The notes under the pieces were generated by a model. The model worked only from the letters and a program-made list of their open reading frames with translations, was not told the origin of the DNA and made no database searches. From assembly GCA_013697395.1 (NCBI GenBank), contig JACCWY010000155.1:1-17471 (forward strand): a stretch of DNA of 17,471 bases, in the 5' to 3' direction. The translations under genes were made by a program, and so were the position numbers. The stretch is from Chloroflexota bacterium. Lineage in GTDB: Bacteria > Chloroflexota > Limnocylindria > QHBO01. Shown here piece by piece: positions 17,267 through 17,471 of the stretch (positions are counted from its first letter, which is position 1; each line of letters begins with the position of its first letter).

Positions 17267-17471
17267 CTAGGCCGGCTGGCCCGTCGGCGGCTGCTCGGCC
17301 GCGCGCTTGTCGCCGGCCGCGGCGATCGGTGCCTCCTCCGCCGGCTTGCGCGGCCGTCGTGGTCGTCGCGTGACGCGCTGCTGGCGCTCCTCGCGCTCGG
17401 CCTTGATCCTGGCCGCCGGCCGTGGCGCGTCGATGAGCGCCTCGGCCAGTACCTGGTCCATGTTCTCGACC
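17267..17471 (-). CDS. lon: C-terminal end of a probable Lon protease
   Basis: The frame enters at the window edge and stops at TAG 17269-17267. Its first residues, VENMDQVLAEAL, match the closing helix of ATP-dependent Lon proteases (V-x-x-M-D-x-V-L-x-x-A-L). The catalytic domain itself lies outside the window. After that come about 50 residues of a basic, then Pro/Ala-rich tail (VTRRPRRPRKPAEEAP onward) that ordinary Lon proteins lack. Neighbourhood with a J-protein and ClpB supports a proteostasis role. An ATG at 17461 exists but is probably internal. The alternative is another protein with a similar short helix. Confidence 0.5.
   Translation of the reverse strand, partial: VENMDQVLAEALIDAPRPAARIKAEREERQQRVTRRPRRPRKPAEEAPIAAAGDKRAAEQPPTGQPA

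Overview
The window is about 17.5 kb of high-GC DNA (by eye well above 60% G+C) from a bacterium. The gene content, strong GC third-position bias and promoters sitting 6-7 bases from start codons (leaderless layout) fit a soil or sediment Chloroflexota, perhaps a Limnocylindria-type lineage. An actinobacterium cannot be excluded, and no rRNA or other decisive marker is present.

Layout. (1) Bases 1-1204, plus strand: a promoter, a 20-codon ORF, two mutually exclusive hairpins and an RNHCP-domain zinc-ribbon protein, then a 30-codon ORF translationally coupled to a small thioredoxin-like protein. (2) 1252-2145, minus: a membrane-anchored Asp-box (BNR) beta-propeller. (3) 2325-2861, plus: an OsmC-family protein lacking the second cysteine. 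(4) 2916-6506, minus: a giant zinc-ribbon / class III nucleotide cyclase / AAA ATPase / TPR signalling protein with a perfect TATAAT six bases before its ATG, divergent from a cupredoxin lipoprotein (6608-7024). (5) 7025-8661: a decaying accessory patch holding a cupin remnant, a frameshifted DUF1059-like gene, a small two-helix membrane protein in lower-GC DNA, and a frameshifted, truncated second cyclase-AAA gene. (6) 8738-11800, minus: a three-gene sulfur-type unit in the order MBL-fold/double rhodanese, MFS transporter, single-domain rhodanese. (7) 11858-13381, minus: a four-helix membrane protein followed in the same frame by a TAG, 48 good codons, a TGA and a 5'-truncated propeller-like segment. 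(8) 13437-17471, minus: a proteostasis cluster made of the end of a probable Lon protease, a highly structured intergenic region, a CbpA-type J-protein and ClpB four bases later.

How the genes work together. The J-protein and ClpB form an obvious disaggregase operon, with Lon upstream on the same strand. The MBL-rhodanese, MFS and rhodanese genes look like a persulfide or sulfane-sulfur handling and export unit. The OsmC, thioredoxin-like and cupredoxin proteins add thiol and copper redox functions, but nothing in the sequence ties them to one pathway. No mobile-element genes, tRNA, rRNA or CRISPR array were seen.
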